64,000 bases of DNA, from contig DAOUKM010000010.1 in NCBI GenBank assembly GCA_034421295.1, positions 1-64,000 of the forward strand, given 5' to 3'. This DNA comes from CAUZIR01 sp034421295. GTDB lineage: Bacteria; Chloroflexota; Dehalococcoidia; Lucifugimonadales; UBA2962. Of the stretch, positions 9,701-17,431 are shown in pieces (positions within the stretch are counted from its first letter, which is position 1; every line of letters starts with the position of its first letter). The notes beneath the pieces are model-generated. The model worked only from the letters and a program-made list of their open reading frames with translations, had not been told where the DNA came from and ran no database searches. Position numbers and translations under genes: made by a program.

Positions 9701-9867
9701 TCGACGGCCGGGTACGAGACGGTGACCGCAACAAGGGGAAACTCGATCTCCGGGAACAGCCCTACCTTGAGTGAGTTATAGGCAAAAACGCCGCCGGCTA
9801 GAACGAGCACGACGGCAAGCAGAGTGACCGTCCGCCTCTTTATGGCGGCAGCGGTAAGAAAACGCAT
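6778..9867 (-). CDS. RND-family efflux transporter (AcrB/HAE1-like)
   Basis: A 1029-residue proton-driven RND exporter. It has an N-terminal transmembrane helix (from about residue 10), a large extracellular domain, a block of helices around 330-500, a second extracellular domain, and helices around 850-1015, twelve in all as in AcrB. The proton-relay aspartate pair is present in VGRVVDDAIVVLENV. GLFPEIEFP after helix 1 is typical of the hydrophobe/amphiphile exporter branch. No membrane-fusion protein or outer-membrane channel gene is adjacent, so it may work alone, as in Gram-positive SwrC-like systems. It probably expels lipophilic compounds. It is monocistronic as far as can be seen. Confidence 0.92.
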   Translation of the reverse strand: MRFLTAAAIKRRTVTLLAVVLVLAGGVFAYNSLKVGLFPEIEFPLVAVTVSYPAVDPEGVVRDVTAPIERAISGTDGLESIRSTSFEGNAIVLATFRYGTDMPGAEAHIEAAVAGISFPPGVERPEVGRFDPDRFPVLSFSVASEEGLEEADRALRTLILPEISGIDGVMDVEVAGELERQVRVAVDPDLLSDSGISLPQVIAAIGESNVSVPSGLIRSGGLTVPVKTENVAGSVAEIRGILVGASPSGPVALSDVASVELTDAVPASIYRANGSAAIGVSIIKGPDANTVEVTSSVREVLDEMEGTVPGLEIVVVSDQGPQIQGQIDSLLTEAAFGFLFAVCVVFVFMLTVRPTVIRGLASTLRPTIVIGLSIPLSVLSAVLLMAWQDMSLNFMTLGGLTISVGRVVDDAIVVLENVYRHIQAGRERWRAALEATVEVGPAIFTSTLATILVFIPLGFIEGLVGAFFLPFAITVSLALAASLLVALTAVPVMAAYLLRPGDLPEGGVGDEMTFVDETWMQRAYTPVLRWALGHKTVTLAGAAVATAASLALLAVIPVTLFPSSEDRDVAIELSLPAGTPMERTLAEVVSIEERVRDYSDVYTATVGATDLASGGAPGSFNQASMLLDLAPGAPDDVADTLREDLSRPDLVLRVSEINRGPQTGGVEISISGPDYGQIAAVSDELVEALADVDGVVNLDSDVASARDEVSVEVDPAAAGRIGLSARQVGLQLSQFLVGRPVTSIEIDGVPIDVVVSADRRAISAAGDIERLVISGPGGTAELGEIAEVSLKKGPVTITRTDLRRSASITGEITDADTQSVGREIDERIEALSLPPGVSVKSGGIFDEIAEGFQAIFFSIAAGIVLMYLVMVASQGSLRNPVVIVSSLPLALIGVLVSLAVTGRTLGLPAMMGVLLLVGIVVTNAIVLIAFVEQLRAGGMTVRDALITGGRVRLRPILMTTLTTSFALLPLATFADSEGGLISAELATVVIGGLISSTGLTLIVVPIVYYLFNVSIPGALRRAGARLALR

Positions 9868-10234
9868 CTGGCCTAGCCTAACTGCTCTCTGGCATGACTG
9901 TTACCTCGGGCTACCGGGCAGAGACTGCCGAACTCGCGGCAGAGCAGGTCGGCCGCACGTCGTCGGACAGGATCATCCCCAACAGCTAACGTGGGTCGTG
10001 CCCTGAGGTTAGGTACCCGGGGCTTTCACTCGGCGCTATCCGATTGTCCGCGGACGAGCCGAATCGCAGCGCGACCAGTCCCGGTTTGGACAGGTGGCCC
10101 CGTGCCGATTGCCCGCCGCGCCGGCTGCTACCTGCGGGTCATCCATCAACTCCGCCATAGGCAGAGGGCGAGCTAGATGCCCCTGCTTCGGAACGTGTCC
10201 TGTGCGGTCGGGGCGCGGCGGCAACCGCTTCAGA
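9868..10234. other. Intergenic stretch without recognised gene
   Basis: About 370 bases between the 3' end of an SDR gene and the 5' end of the RND gene. The promoter of the RND gene should lie at its left side (minus strand), but no convincing -10/-35 pair could be read. No conserved coding frame or RNA is visible. Confidence 0.35.
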
Positions 10235-11008
10235 TCAGTAGGTCGCGCGGCCACCCGAAATGTCGAAAACGGCTCCGGTGGTGAAGGTGCACTCCTCGGA
10301 GGCAACCCATGCCACCAGGGCTGCGATCTCGTCGATCTCCCCGAACCGGCCCATCGGAATCTTCGAGGCCATGTACTCGACCATCTCCGGGGATGTCTGA
10401 TCCAGGATGCGGGTATGCACCACCGCCGGCGTCAGGCAGTTCACCCTCACACCCGTAGCCGCCAGCTCCTTGCCGACCGACTTGGTAAGGCCGATCACCG
10501 CGGCCTTGGTCGCCGAGTAAGGGACCATGTTCGGATTGCCCTCCTTACCCGCTATCGAGGCGATGTTGACGATTCGCCCGTAGTCGCGCCTTAGCATGGC
10601 CGGTACGGCCTTTTGCGTGAACAGGTACGCGGCCCTCAGGTTGGTCCGGTAAACGCGGTCCATCTCCCCCACCGGCAGCTCCCAGATGACGCCGGCATCA
10701 CCGGTGATGCCGGCGTTGTTGACCAGCACGTCCAACCGGCCCCACGCCTCGAGTGCCGTCTCGACCGCCTGCTCTGCGACGCTCTCATCCCCCACGTCGC
10801 CGACGACGAGCCTTGCGTCGATGCCGCGGGCGGCCAGCTCGGAGACCGACTGTTGTCCCAGTTCGCCGTCGAGGTCGACGATGACCAGACCGGCCCCCTC
10901 GGAGCCGAGTCGCCTAGCCACTCCGTAGCCTATTCCCGTCGCCGCCCCTGTTACTATCGCCCCCTGGTCACGGAAGCGTCCGGCCGTATGCGCGTCTCGG
11001 ATGACCAT
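10235..11008 (-). CDS. Short-chain dehydrogenase/reductase (FabG-like SDR)
   Basis: A 257-residue SDR with a standard glycine loop (VTGAATGIGYGVA), NNAG, the catalytic serine in NIASIAG, and YSATK with Tyr/Lys. It resembles 3-oxoacyl-ACP reductase-like enzymes but the substrate is unknown. The ATG at 11008 lies one base after the TGA stop of the small membrane protein gene, which suggests translational coupling and decides the start over a longer upstream frame. It is the last of three co-oriented genes (monooxygenase-like, small membrane protein, SDR). Confidence 0.9.
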   Translation of the reverse strand: MVIRDAHTAGRFRDQGAIVTGAATGIGYGVARRLGSEGAGLVIVDLDGELGQQSVSELAARGIDARLVVGDVGDESVAEQAVETALEAWGRLDVLVNNAGITGDAGVIWELPVGEMDRVYRTNLRAAYLFTQKAVPAMLRRDYGRIVNIASIAGKEGNPNMVPYSATKAAVIGLTKSVGKELAATGVRVNCLTPAVVHTRILDQTSPEMVEYMASKIPMGRFGEIDEIAALVAWVASEECTFTTGAVFDISGGRATY

Positions 11009-11009
11009 G

Positions 11010-11234
11010 TCAGTGGAGAGGGCAGATGAAGATCGCGGTGTCCTCGTACCAGGCAAAGTCGTTTGCCGACAGGTCGCCGGTCCAGCCTCCATCGCCTTCC
11101 GCCAGGCCAAGGGTCGCCTCGGTGGCCGCGACTCTGTTCAGGGCACTATCAGACAAGGCATACATTCCCACGAACACGAGGAACACCAGCAGGGCCAGGA
11201 GACCCAGCGTGTAGATCTTGGGGATTTCCTTCAA
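11010..11234 (-). CDS. Small single-span membrane protein
   Basis: 74 residues: a short basic N-terminus, a hydrophobic helix (YTLGLLALLVFLVFVGMYAL, residues about 8-27), then a polar tail with several acidic residues and one cysteine near the end. The start is TTG preceded by GGGGGAG at a suitable distance. The stop is one base before the start of the SDR gene, so the two are probably translated together. I do not recognise the family. The gene order suggests a membrane anchor or accessory to the neighbouring oxidoreductases, but this is inference. Confidence 0.6.
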   Translation of the reverse strand: MKEIPKIYTLGLLALLVFLVFVGMYALSDSALNRVAATEATLGLAEGDGGWTGDLSANDFAWYEDTAIFICPLH

Positions 11235-11277
11235 GCGCCCGCTCTCCCCCCGATCTGCGGTATCTGATCATCCCCGC

Positions 11278-11601
11278 CTAGTCGCGACCTTCCCAGCCTC
11301 CCTGGGGCGGATAGATCGAGTCACCCAGCGACTCGGTGTTGGGTACCACGCTATCGAGCATGCGCACAAGGTGCGGGTGCCACTCGAGGAAATGGGGAGT
11401 CTTCTGGTGGATGTGAAAGTCCTCCTCGCTGTGGTAGTACTCGACGAACCACACCAGGTGGTCATCGGATCGATCCTGTATCAGATCGAACCGTATGCAG
11501 CCGGGCTCCGAGGCCGCACCCCGGGCATTGGGCTCAATCAGCCGGACGAACTCATCCCGCATCCCGGGCTTGATCCTGACCGCCGCGATGGCAGTGAACA
11601 T
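11278..11601 (-). CDS. Antibiotic biosynthesis monooxygenase (ABM) domain protein
   Basis: A 107-residue protein made of one ABM domain. The pattern AAVRIKPGMRDEFVRLIEP, then EPGCIRFDL, then FVEYYHSEEDFHIHQKTPHF is typical of YgiN-like dimeric alpha-beta barrels. Members act as cofactor-free quinol monooxygenases or as small-molecule-binding proteins. It heads a leftward group with the small membrane protein (43 bases downstream) and the SDR. A quinone or aromatic substrate is plausible but unproven. Confidence 0.85.
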   Translation of the reverse strand: MFTAIAAVRIKPGMRDEFVRLIEPNARGAASEPGCIRFDLIQDRSDDHLVWFVEYYHSEEDFHIHQKTPHFLEWHPHLVRMLDSVVPNTESLGDSIYPPQGGWEGRD

Positions 11602-11763
11602 CCCGCCTCACCTTTCTATGCGTCTACCGGATCCGCCGCCGCTCTCCACCACCGTCCAAATGGTACCGCAGGCGGGCGGCCCGCGGGGCGCTCACCTTTG
11701 CGCGAGCATAGAGAGTGCAGCGGACCGGGCCTGGACCACGATGCCCATGCGCGGGGCCTGGGA

Positions 11764-12408
11764 TCACTCTGAGGGGTCTCCAAATTCAAAGAAGGCGTCC
11801 CTGTTCTCCCCGAACCTCTCCTCGGCGGGCCGTCCGGCGACCAAGTCGTCCAGCCAAAGGGCGAGCTGGGCTCCGTGTATCTCACCGACCCAGCGACGAT
11901 CGATCACCCCTTCCCTGTTTACGAAGAACGTCACCGGGAGTCCTATGACTCCAAAATCGACCGTAATCTCCCCGTCCGGGTCGAGTCCGTTCGGATAGCT
12001 GACCCCGAACTCCTCGACGAACGCCCTTGCGTCGGCCTCGGTATCGTCGATATCCACTCCCACAAACAGGACGTCCGTACCCCGCGAGGCGCGCCACGCA
12101 CCCTCAAGGGTCACGGCCTCCCTCCGGCACGGCACACACCACGAGGCCCAGAAGTTGATGACGATGGGACGTCCTATGTGCTCTGCGAGATCGAGGCGGT
12201 CACCATCGAATGTCTTGAGCACGAAGGCGGGCACGTCCTTGGACACGCGGGTGATTCCGCTGCGCCCGGTAACGGGAGAGCGATTGGCAAGGCCCCAGGC
12301 CAGCGTCGCGAAGAGGGCGGCCAGAAGCAGTACCACTACCCCCGCAACGAGGGCTCTTCGGCTCCAGCGGCCGCCTCCGGCCGTATCGCCGTTTCGGTCT
12401 GTTACCAC
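11764..12408 (-). CDS. TlpA/ResA-like membrane-anchored thiol-disulfide oxidoreductase
   Basis: 214 residues: a basic N-terminus, a transmembrane anchor at about residues 19-42, then a thioredoxin fold with the active site WASWCVPC (near residue 90) and the cis-proline segment GLPVTFFV. It has the extended TlpA/ResA form, with an insertion between beta and alpha elements (DIDDTEADARAFVEEFGV). It faces the outside of the cytoplasmic membrane and reduces protein or cytochrome disulfides. The start is GTG. It is divergent from a second thioredoxin-fold lipoprotein with only 27 bases between starts, so their promoters must overlap. Confidence 0.9.
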   Translation of the reverse strand: MVTDRNGDTAGGGRWSRRALVAGVVVLLLAALFATLAWGLANRSPVTGRSGITRVSKDVPAFVLKTFDGDRLDLAEHIGRPIVINFWASWCVPCRREAVTLEGAWRASRGTDVLFVGVDIDDTEADARAFVEEFGVSYPNGLDPDGEITVDFGVIGLPVTFFVNREGVIDRRWVGEIHGAQLALWLDDLVAGRPAEERFGENRDAFFEFGDPSE

Positions 12409-12435
12409 GGCCTGGATGCTAAGATTTCTGTATAT

Positions 12436-13395
12436 ATGTCCACGGTAGCAACGGCTGCAGCAGCCCTCTTTGGCATCATCCTGATATCCGCCGTGGCCTG
12501 CGGCTCAGATCAGTCCCCCAGCGACATTGTCGCAGAGCCTGAGGCTACCGCGACGCCCACAGCCAGGGCGGCCGAACCGCAGGCCGACGTCGAGCGCCCC
12601 GATCAGGCCGCCGATACCGACGTCTCCGACCAAGCCATGGAGTTGGACAAGGACCCGGACGACGACGTATCCGACCAGGCCGCCGAAACGGTCGAGGTCA
12701 CCGACGACGACGTATCCGACCAGGCCGCCGAAACGGTCGAGGTCACCGACGACGACGTATCCGATCAGGCCGCCGAAACGGTCGAGGTTACCGACGACGA
12801 CATGTCCGATCAGGCCGCCGAGACGGTCGAGGTCACCGACGACGACGTATCCGATCAGACTGCAGAGACGGTCGAGGTCACCGACGACGACGTATCCGAT
12901 CAGACTGCAGAGACGGTCGAGGAGGAGCCGGAGCCCGTCGATAACGAAACGGTGAAGGTTGGAAGGGACGAGGGCGAGAGGGTGCTCGACTTTTCCATCA
13001 CCCTGGAGGACGGTACGGCCGTCACGACCCAGGATCTCGTGTCGGCGGGCCGGCCGGTGTTCATCTACTTTTTCACCACCTGGTGCCCGGTCTGCCGCAA
13101 GGACCTCGCCGAGCTGCAGGCCATATATCTCGAATACGCGGATGCGGTCGACTTCATAGTCGTCGGTCAGGATCCTAGCGAACCCCTCAGCGACCTAGTC
13201 GCGTACAGGGAACGTCAGGGCCAGTCCTGGCCGGTGGCGCTGGCAGGACCGCGCATGCTGGCGGACCTTCGAATTACCTCCCAGGCCTTTAAGCTGGCCT
13301 TCGACTCCGGCGGGTTGATCACCTACCGGGCCGGATACAGAAACGGAAACCCCGACGTCTGGCGGGGCGTTATCGCGGATCTTGCCAGCGGCTGA
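12436..13395 (+). CDS. Thioredoxin-fold lipoprotein with acidic 15-residue tandem repeats
   Basis: 319 residues in three parts. A lipoprotein signal (SAVAC lipobox, Cys at about residue 22) is followed by a highly acidic linker with six near-identical 15-residue repeats (unit DDDVSDQAAETVEVT). The last part is a thioredoxin-like domain with active site TTWCPVCRKD. The linker has almost no bulky residues and should be an extended, negatively charged stalk holding the redox domain off the membrane. The domain resembles TlpA-type disulfide reductases. The gene is followed by a paralogue with a very similar redox domain but no repeats. The start is the only ATG that gives the lipoprotein signal; its ribosome-binding site is weak. 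Confidence 0.85.
   Translation: MSTVATAAAALFGIILISAVACGSDQSPSDIVAEPEATATPTARAAEPQADVERPDQAADTDVSDQAMELDKDPDDDVSDQAAETVEVTDDDVSDQAAETVEVTDDDVSDQAAETVEVTDDDMSDQAAETVEVTDDDVSDQTAETVEVTDDDVSDQTAETVEEEPEPVDNETVKVGRDEGERVLDFSITLEDGTAVTTQDLVSAGRPVFIYFFTTWCPVCRKDLAELQAIYLEYADAVDFIVVGQDPSEPLSDLVAYRERQGQSWPVALAGPRMLADLRITSQAFKLAFDSGGLITYRAGYRNGNPDVWRGVIADLASG
12658..12927 (+). repeat. Six tandem 45-bp coding repeats
   Basis: Six head-to-tail 45-bp units, each encoding DDDVSDQAAETVEVT or a close variant. Copies 1 and 2 are identical at the DNA level; copies 5 and 6 share their own substitutions (GCC changed to ACT, Ala to Thr), which points to expansion in steps by slippage or unequal crossing-over. 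Copy 4 has Met for Val. The last copy ends in Glu-Glu-Glu. Copy number is likely to vary between strains. Confidence 0.95.
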
Positions 13396-13486
13396 GGCCC
13401 GCGGCCCGTTGCCGGTCAGACCGGGCTCCTGCGCCGGGAGAACGGGCCGGCGCAACACAGAACCCTTTAGCCATGGGAGCTCAGAA

Positions 13487-14098
13487 GTGATAGCCAGGGT
13501 GCTGATAGCCATATCTTCCTTGATCCTGGTTGCTGCAGCGGCCTGCGGCACGGACGGATCAGACGCCGGATCGGCATCCGGGCCCGATCCGGCGGAGGAT
13601 GCGGCCTGAGCCGAATCCGATGCCACGGCCGATCACTCCGGACAGGAGCAGATCCTCATGGCGGGAAGGGAGGTGGGCGAGAGGGTACTCGATTTCTCGA
13701 TCACGCTCGAGGACGGCACGGTTCGCACGTCCGAAGAACTACTGTCGGCGGGCCGGCCGGTGTTCATCTACTTCATGGCCACCTGGTGTCCGGTATGCCG
13801 CAGGGATCTTTCGGAGCTCAAGTCCATCTATCCCGAATACGCCGATGCGGTCGACTTCATTGTCGTCGGACAGGACCCGGGCGAGCCCATCGGCGATCTG
13901 GTCGCGTACAGGGACGGTCAGGGACAGCCCTGGCCCGTTTCAGTGGCCGGGCCGGGCATGCTGGCGGACCTCAGGATAACCACCCAGGCCTTCAAGCTGG
14001 CAGTCGGCCCGGACGGGGTAATCACCTATCGGGCCGGTTATGGCGGCGGGAACCCGGACGTGTGGCGGGCGGTGATCGCCGACCTTGCAAGCGGCTGA
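13487..14098 (+). pseudogene. Paralogous thioredoxin lipoprotein split by an in-frame TGA
   Basis: A GTG start with GGGAG upstream opens a lipoprotein signal (AAAAC lipobox) and a short linker. TGA at 13607-13609 then interrupts the frame. Without any shift, the same frame continues (AESDATADHSGQEQ) into a full thioredoxin domain with TWCPVCRRD, very similar to that of the preceding gene. So the reading frame is whole except for one stop. Either the gene is inactivated, or the redox domain is made separately from the ATG at 13658 and is no longer exported. It lacks the acidic repeats of its neighbour. A tandem duplication is the simplest origin. Confidence 0.75.
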
Positions 14099-14103
14099 CG
14101 GGC

Positions 14104-14178
14104 TGGAGCGGAAGACGGGATTCGAACCCGCGACCCTCACCTTGGCAAGGTGATGCTCTACCACTGAGCCACTTCCGC
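14104..14178 (-). tRNA. tRNA-Gly (GCC)
   Basis: On the minus strand a cloverleaf can be drawn: acceptor GCGGAAG/CTTCCGC, D-loop with AGTGGTAGA, anticodon stem CACCT/AGGTG with loop TTGCCAA (anticodon GCC), and T-loop GTTCGAATC. The 3' CCA is encoded after the discriminator U. It lies 20 bases from the tRNA-Phe gene on the same strand. Confidence 0.97.
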
Positions 14179-14198
14179 TCGACCGTCGGCTTGCGACG

Positions 14199-14271
<73 letters not shown>

Positions 14272-14615
14272 TCGGGCCCATCGTAGCCTCGAATCGCCAC
14301 GCATGTCAAGGTGTCCGAAGCCTACGAACGCCTGTGGCACGCGCCGCCTGAGCAGTCGGCCTCTTCCGGGATTGAGTCCGGAACCCGCCCCGACATATCG
14401 AAGGTTTGGGGCAGGCAGGCGGGCTGACCGAGCCCTTTCCCGGACATCGCCCGGGCACAGGAATCGACCCCGTCACCACCACCGGGGCGCGGACAGTTAA
14501 GTCCGATCCGGGAGCGCCGTCCGCAGTTCCCCGCCAACACCACATGGAGCGGGTATGTCATACTCCACCGGAAGATGTTGGGGCAGCACCTATCCCTGCC
14601 GCGGCGTCTGGCGTG

Positions 14616-14646
14616 CTGAGGCCCGGGCGGGCCGCGCGGGCCTCAG
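14616..14646 (+). promoter_or_regulatory. Strong hairpin just upstream of a membrane protein gene
   Basis: A perfect 10-bp stem (CTGAGGCCCG paired with CGGGCCTCAG) around an 11-base G+C-rich loop ends 12 bases before the AAGGAG ribosome-binding site of the gene at 14669. It has no T-tract. It could be an attenuator, a leader structure, or a terminator for transcription entering from the left. The rest of the 400-base gap between tRNA-Phe and this gene shows nothing else I recognise. Confidence 0.4.
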
Positions 14647-14668
14647 GTGAACCGTGAAAGGAGATGCT

Positions 14669-15106
14669 ATGAACGCTGGAGTGAGACTCATCGGGGCACT
14701 GATGGCCGGGGTGGGCGCCGTGGTCGCCGTGTACTTCATCATCAGCCCGTTCCTCGACGAGTCGTTTGACGTGCTCTCGGTCTGGTACGTACTGGACGTC
14801 CTGATGGTGATAGGCCTTGCGATCGCGCTTATCTTCAACTACATGCAAAAGCGCGAGGTAGACGGGGGAGATTCCGGCGGGGCGGTAACGCGCAGGTACC
14901 TCGAGGTCAATGCGGCGTTCTTCCTGACCGCCGCGGTGTCGATACTCTTTCTGCACAACTGGTTCTCCCTCCTGGCGGACGGGCCGGACAGCCTGGACGG
15001 CAACCACCAGGCCTGGGTCATCTGGGCGGCCGTCGACGTGATCGTTCCCCTTGTCCTGGGCATCACCGGATGCCGGATCATCGCCTGCGGGAAATCGGAA
15101 TCCTGA
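14669..15106 (+). CDS. Small four-helix membrane protein
   Basis: 145 residues with four hydrophobic segments (about residues 5-25, 40-60, 78-100, 115-138) separated by short polar turns. The start is decided by an excellent AAGGAG six bases before the ATG; an earlier in-frame ATG has no such signal. The third helix ends in HNWFSLLADG. The protein at 21279-21710 has the same length, four-helix layout and a similar element (PLWFSLLMGD), so the two form a small family within this genome. I do not recognise the family and cannot assign a function. Confidence 0.75.
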   Translation: MNAGVRLIGALMAGVGAVVAVYFIISPFLDESFDVLSVWYVLDVLMVIGLAIALIFNYMQKREVDGGDSGGAVTRRYLEVNAAFFLTAAVSILFLHNWFSLLADGPDSLDGNHQAWVIWAAVDVIVPLVLGITGCRIIACGKSES

Positions 15107-15194
15107 CGACCGGCGGCGCCTAGTCACAATCGGTCCTCGTCCCGCCGCGCCGAGGGGGGCGGGGGCGGCGCGCGTTTGCGCCCGGCCAGCGGCG

Positions 15195-16259
15195 CTAGAT
15201 GAGCGTGAGCAGCCTTCGGGGATTGGCCACCATCAGCGCCTCGATCTGGTGGTCATCCCAGCCGCGCGCGGTAAGCCTGGGCAGGATGTTGGTGACGATG
15301 TGGCCGTAGCCCTTGGAGCCGTAGGCGACGGTCATGCACTTTAGGAACACGTCCTGGGATATGAGCACCCGGTCCAGGTATCCCAGGCCAGCGACGTACT
15401 CGAGCGCGTCGAGGCGCTGCTCGTCGCTGGGCATGTCCAGAGTGGACCCGCTCCCGCTGCCCACCTCCCCGAACAGCGTCTCCTCGTTGCCATATGTATC
15501 CCACTGGAGGTAGCAACCCGAGGCCGCCAGCTCGGCCAGCAGTCCCCGGTCGTGGAACGTATCGAGGTGGCCGATCACGACACGGCTCAGATCGGCTCCG
15601 GCCCGGCTGAGCTCATCGAGAATCGACGGGGGCGACTGAGGGTCGAACCCCGGGTGAATGGTGATCGCGGCGCCGGTCTCGACCTGGGCCCTGGCGGCCG
15701 CCCGCAGGGCCCGGACCTCATCGTCCTGAGGGGGCCACATGTTGCCCACCTCGCCGATGATCCCGGCCCTGACGCCGGTCTGTCCGACTCCTACGGTTAT
15801 GTCGCGGACTATCTCGGCGGTGATCCGATCCTCATCCCGTTCGGCCATGTCGGCGGGATGGAAGAGCCGGACGTAGTAGCCGGATCCCATGACTATGTTC
15901 AGCCCCGTGCGCCGGGAGATGCGGGCCAGGGCCAGCGGGTCCCGGCCGAGTCCGACGTTGGTCGTATCGACCACGGTGCGCCCACCCGCGAGCATGAAAA
16001 CTTCGGCCTGGTCGGCCGCAAAGCGCTCATCCAGGATGACCGTGTTGTCGCGGTTAATGTGCCAGTAGAGCGCGATGTAGCCCAGCCTGTCGACCGTGAG
16101 CGGGGCGTCCACCCAGGCCCGGATGCTGGCCTCGCCGGGCTCATCGAAGTAGGCCCGGACGTCGAGCAGCAGATGCTCGTGCATAAGCGTTATTCCCAGG
16201 TCGGCCGGATCGATGAGACCGGTGACCGTCTGCACCCTGCCCGCCTGCTGTGTGCTCAT
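15195..16259 (-). CDS. Phosphotriesterase-homology-protein-like metal hydrolase (paralogue 1)
   Basis: 354 residues of the amidohydrolase-superfamily phosphotriesterase branch. Visible metal ligands are HEH in MHEHLLLDV, His in IHPG, His in VIGHLD and Asp in ISQDV. The bridging residue, a carbamylated lysine in true phosphotriesterases, is a glutamate here (GIIGEVGN), as in E. coli Php. So it is more likely a lactonase or esterase of an unknown natural substrate than an organophosphatase. The start was chosen by alignment with two paralogues in this window, which begin similarly before VQTVxGxIDP. It is divergent from a hydroxyacyl-CoA dehydrogenase gene 69 bases away. Confidence 0.88.
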   Translation of the reverse strand: MSTQQAGRVQTVTGLIDPADLGITLMHEHLLLDVRAYFDEPGEASIRAWVDAPLTVDRLGYIALYWHINRDNTVILDERFAADQAEVFMLAGGRTVVDTTNVGLGRDPLALARISRRTGLNIVMGSGYYVRLFHPADMAERDEDRITAEIVRDITVGVGQTGVRAGIIGEVGNMWPPQDDEVRALRAAARAQVETGAAITIHPGFDPQSPPSILDELSRAGADLSRVVIGHLDTFHDRGLLAELAASGCYLQWDTYGNEETLFGEVGSGSGSTLDMPSDEQRLDALEYVAGLGYLDRVLISQDVFLKCMTVAYGSKGYGHIVTNILPRLTARGWDDHQIEALMVANPRRLLTLI

Positions 16260-16328
16260 GGATTCATCGGCTCGGACCATCTCATCCCGGGGGGCGGGAG
16301 TGTAGCATGACGGGGGATTGGAGGCTCG

Positions 16329-17324
16329 ATGAAGGCAAGTGATATTCGCAGGGTGGCCGTGGTCGGCGCCGGGCTGATGGGGCACGGCATCGCCCTCGAG
16401 CTCGCGGCGGCGGGCTACGACGTGCGCCTGCACGACCTTACCGAGGAAGTCCTGGAAGGGGCGATGGAAAACGTGCGGGCAGGCCTGGCCAGGCTCGCGG
16501 GACACGGACTGCTCAGCGAGGACGATGCCCGGGCGGCGCCGGGCCGCATAAGGACGGGAACGGTCCTCGGGAAGCTCGTATCCGACGCCGATCTCGTAAT
16601 CGAGGCCGCTGCAGAGGACCTTGCGGTAAAGCGGCAGGTCTTCGGCGACCTGGGCCGACATGCGCCGGACCACGCGATCCTGGCCAGCAACACCTCCAGC
16701 CTGAGGCCGAGCCTCTATGCGGAGGACTCCGGTCGGCCGGACAGGGTCATCGTTACCCACTACGCAAACCCGCCACATTTCGTCCCCCTCGTCGAGATCG
16801 TCGGCGGACCTGAGACTTCTTCCGAGACCCTGGAGGTGACGCGCGCCTTCATGAAAGCGCTGGGCAAGAAGGTGATTGTCGCGAATAAGGAGGTCCCCGG
16901 ATTCATACTCAACAGGCTCCAGCTGGCCCTCCTGAGGGAGGCGCTGTGGCTGGTCGAAAGCGGCGTTGCCGAGCCCGGGGACGTGGACGCCGCTCTCAAG
17001 TACGGGACGGGGCGAAGGTGGGCGTTTGCCGGTGTCTTCGAGGTCTTCGAGCTGGCGGCCTGGGACGTGGTGGGCCGTATCTTTGAGGAGGTTGCTCCCA
17101 CCCTCTCGGATTCCCGGGAGATTCCCACACCGCTCCGGCAGCGGATCGAGCGGGGGGACCTCGGCTCAAAGAGCGGCCGCGGCTTCTACGAGTCGGGGAC
17201 TCGATGGGCCGAGGAGACCAGGTCGCGCATCGCGTACGGCTTGGTGGGCCTTGAGCGCTTGTGGTCCGAGTACGAGGGGCGCCCGACGGCAGATGAGTGC
17301 GAAGCCGCAGGTGCCGACGGCTAG
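16329..17324 (+). CDS. 3-hydroxyacyl-CoA dehydrogenase family protein
   Basis: 331 residues with the N-terminal Rossmann motif VVGAGLMGHGIA (residues about 11-22), an acid after beta2 (LHDLTEE), the segment ILASNTSSL, the catalytic histidine in THYANPPHFVPLVEIV, and the C-terminal domain motif NKEVPGFILNRLQ. It oxidises a 3-hydroxyacyl substrate with NAD. The single short C-terminal domain and the FANPP-like motif also fit the lambda-crystallin/L-gulonate dehydrogenase subgroup. It probably starts a unit continuing with the MetE-like, ligase and thioesterase genes, suggesting breakdown of an acyl-CoA compound. Confidence 0.87.
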   Translation: MKASDIRRVAVVGAGLMGHGIALELAAAGYDVRLHDLTEEVLEGAMENVRAGLARLAGHGLLSEDDARAAPGRIRTGTVLGKLVSDADLVIEAAAEDLAVKRQVFGDLGRHAPDHAILASNTSSLRPSLYAEDSGRPDRVIVTHYANPPHFVPLVEIVGGPETSSETLEVTRAFMKALGKKVIVANKEVPGFILNRLQLALLREALWLVESGVAEPGDVDAALKYGTGRRWAFAGVFEVFELAAWDVVGRIFEEVAPTLSDSREIPTPLRQRIERGDLGSKSGRGFYESGTRWAEETRSRIAYGLVGLERLWSEYEGRPTADECEAAGADG

Positions 17325-17431
17325 GTGACCGACATGGGCCCCATCAGCGCCGGTGCGGGGCGAGGCCACGCGGCGGCGGGCCGCACCGTGTCTTTGACAC
17401 CCCGGGGCGCCGCATTTACAGTCCTACCGCA

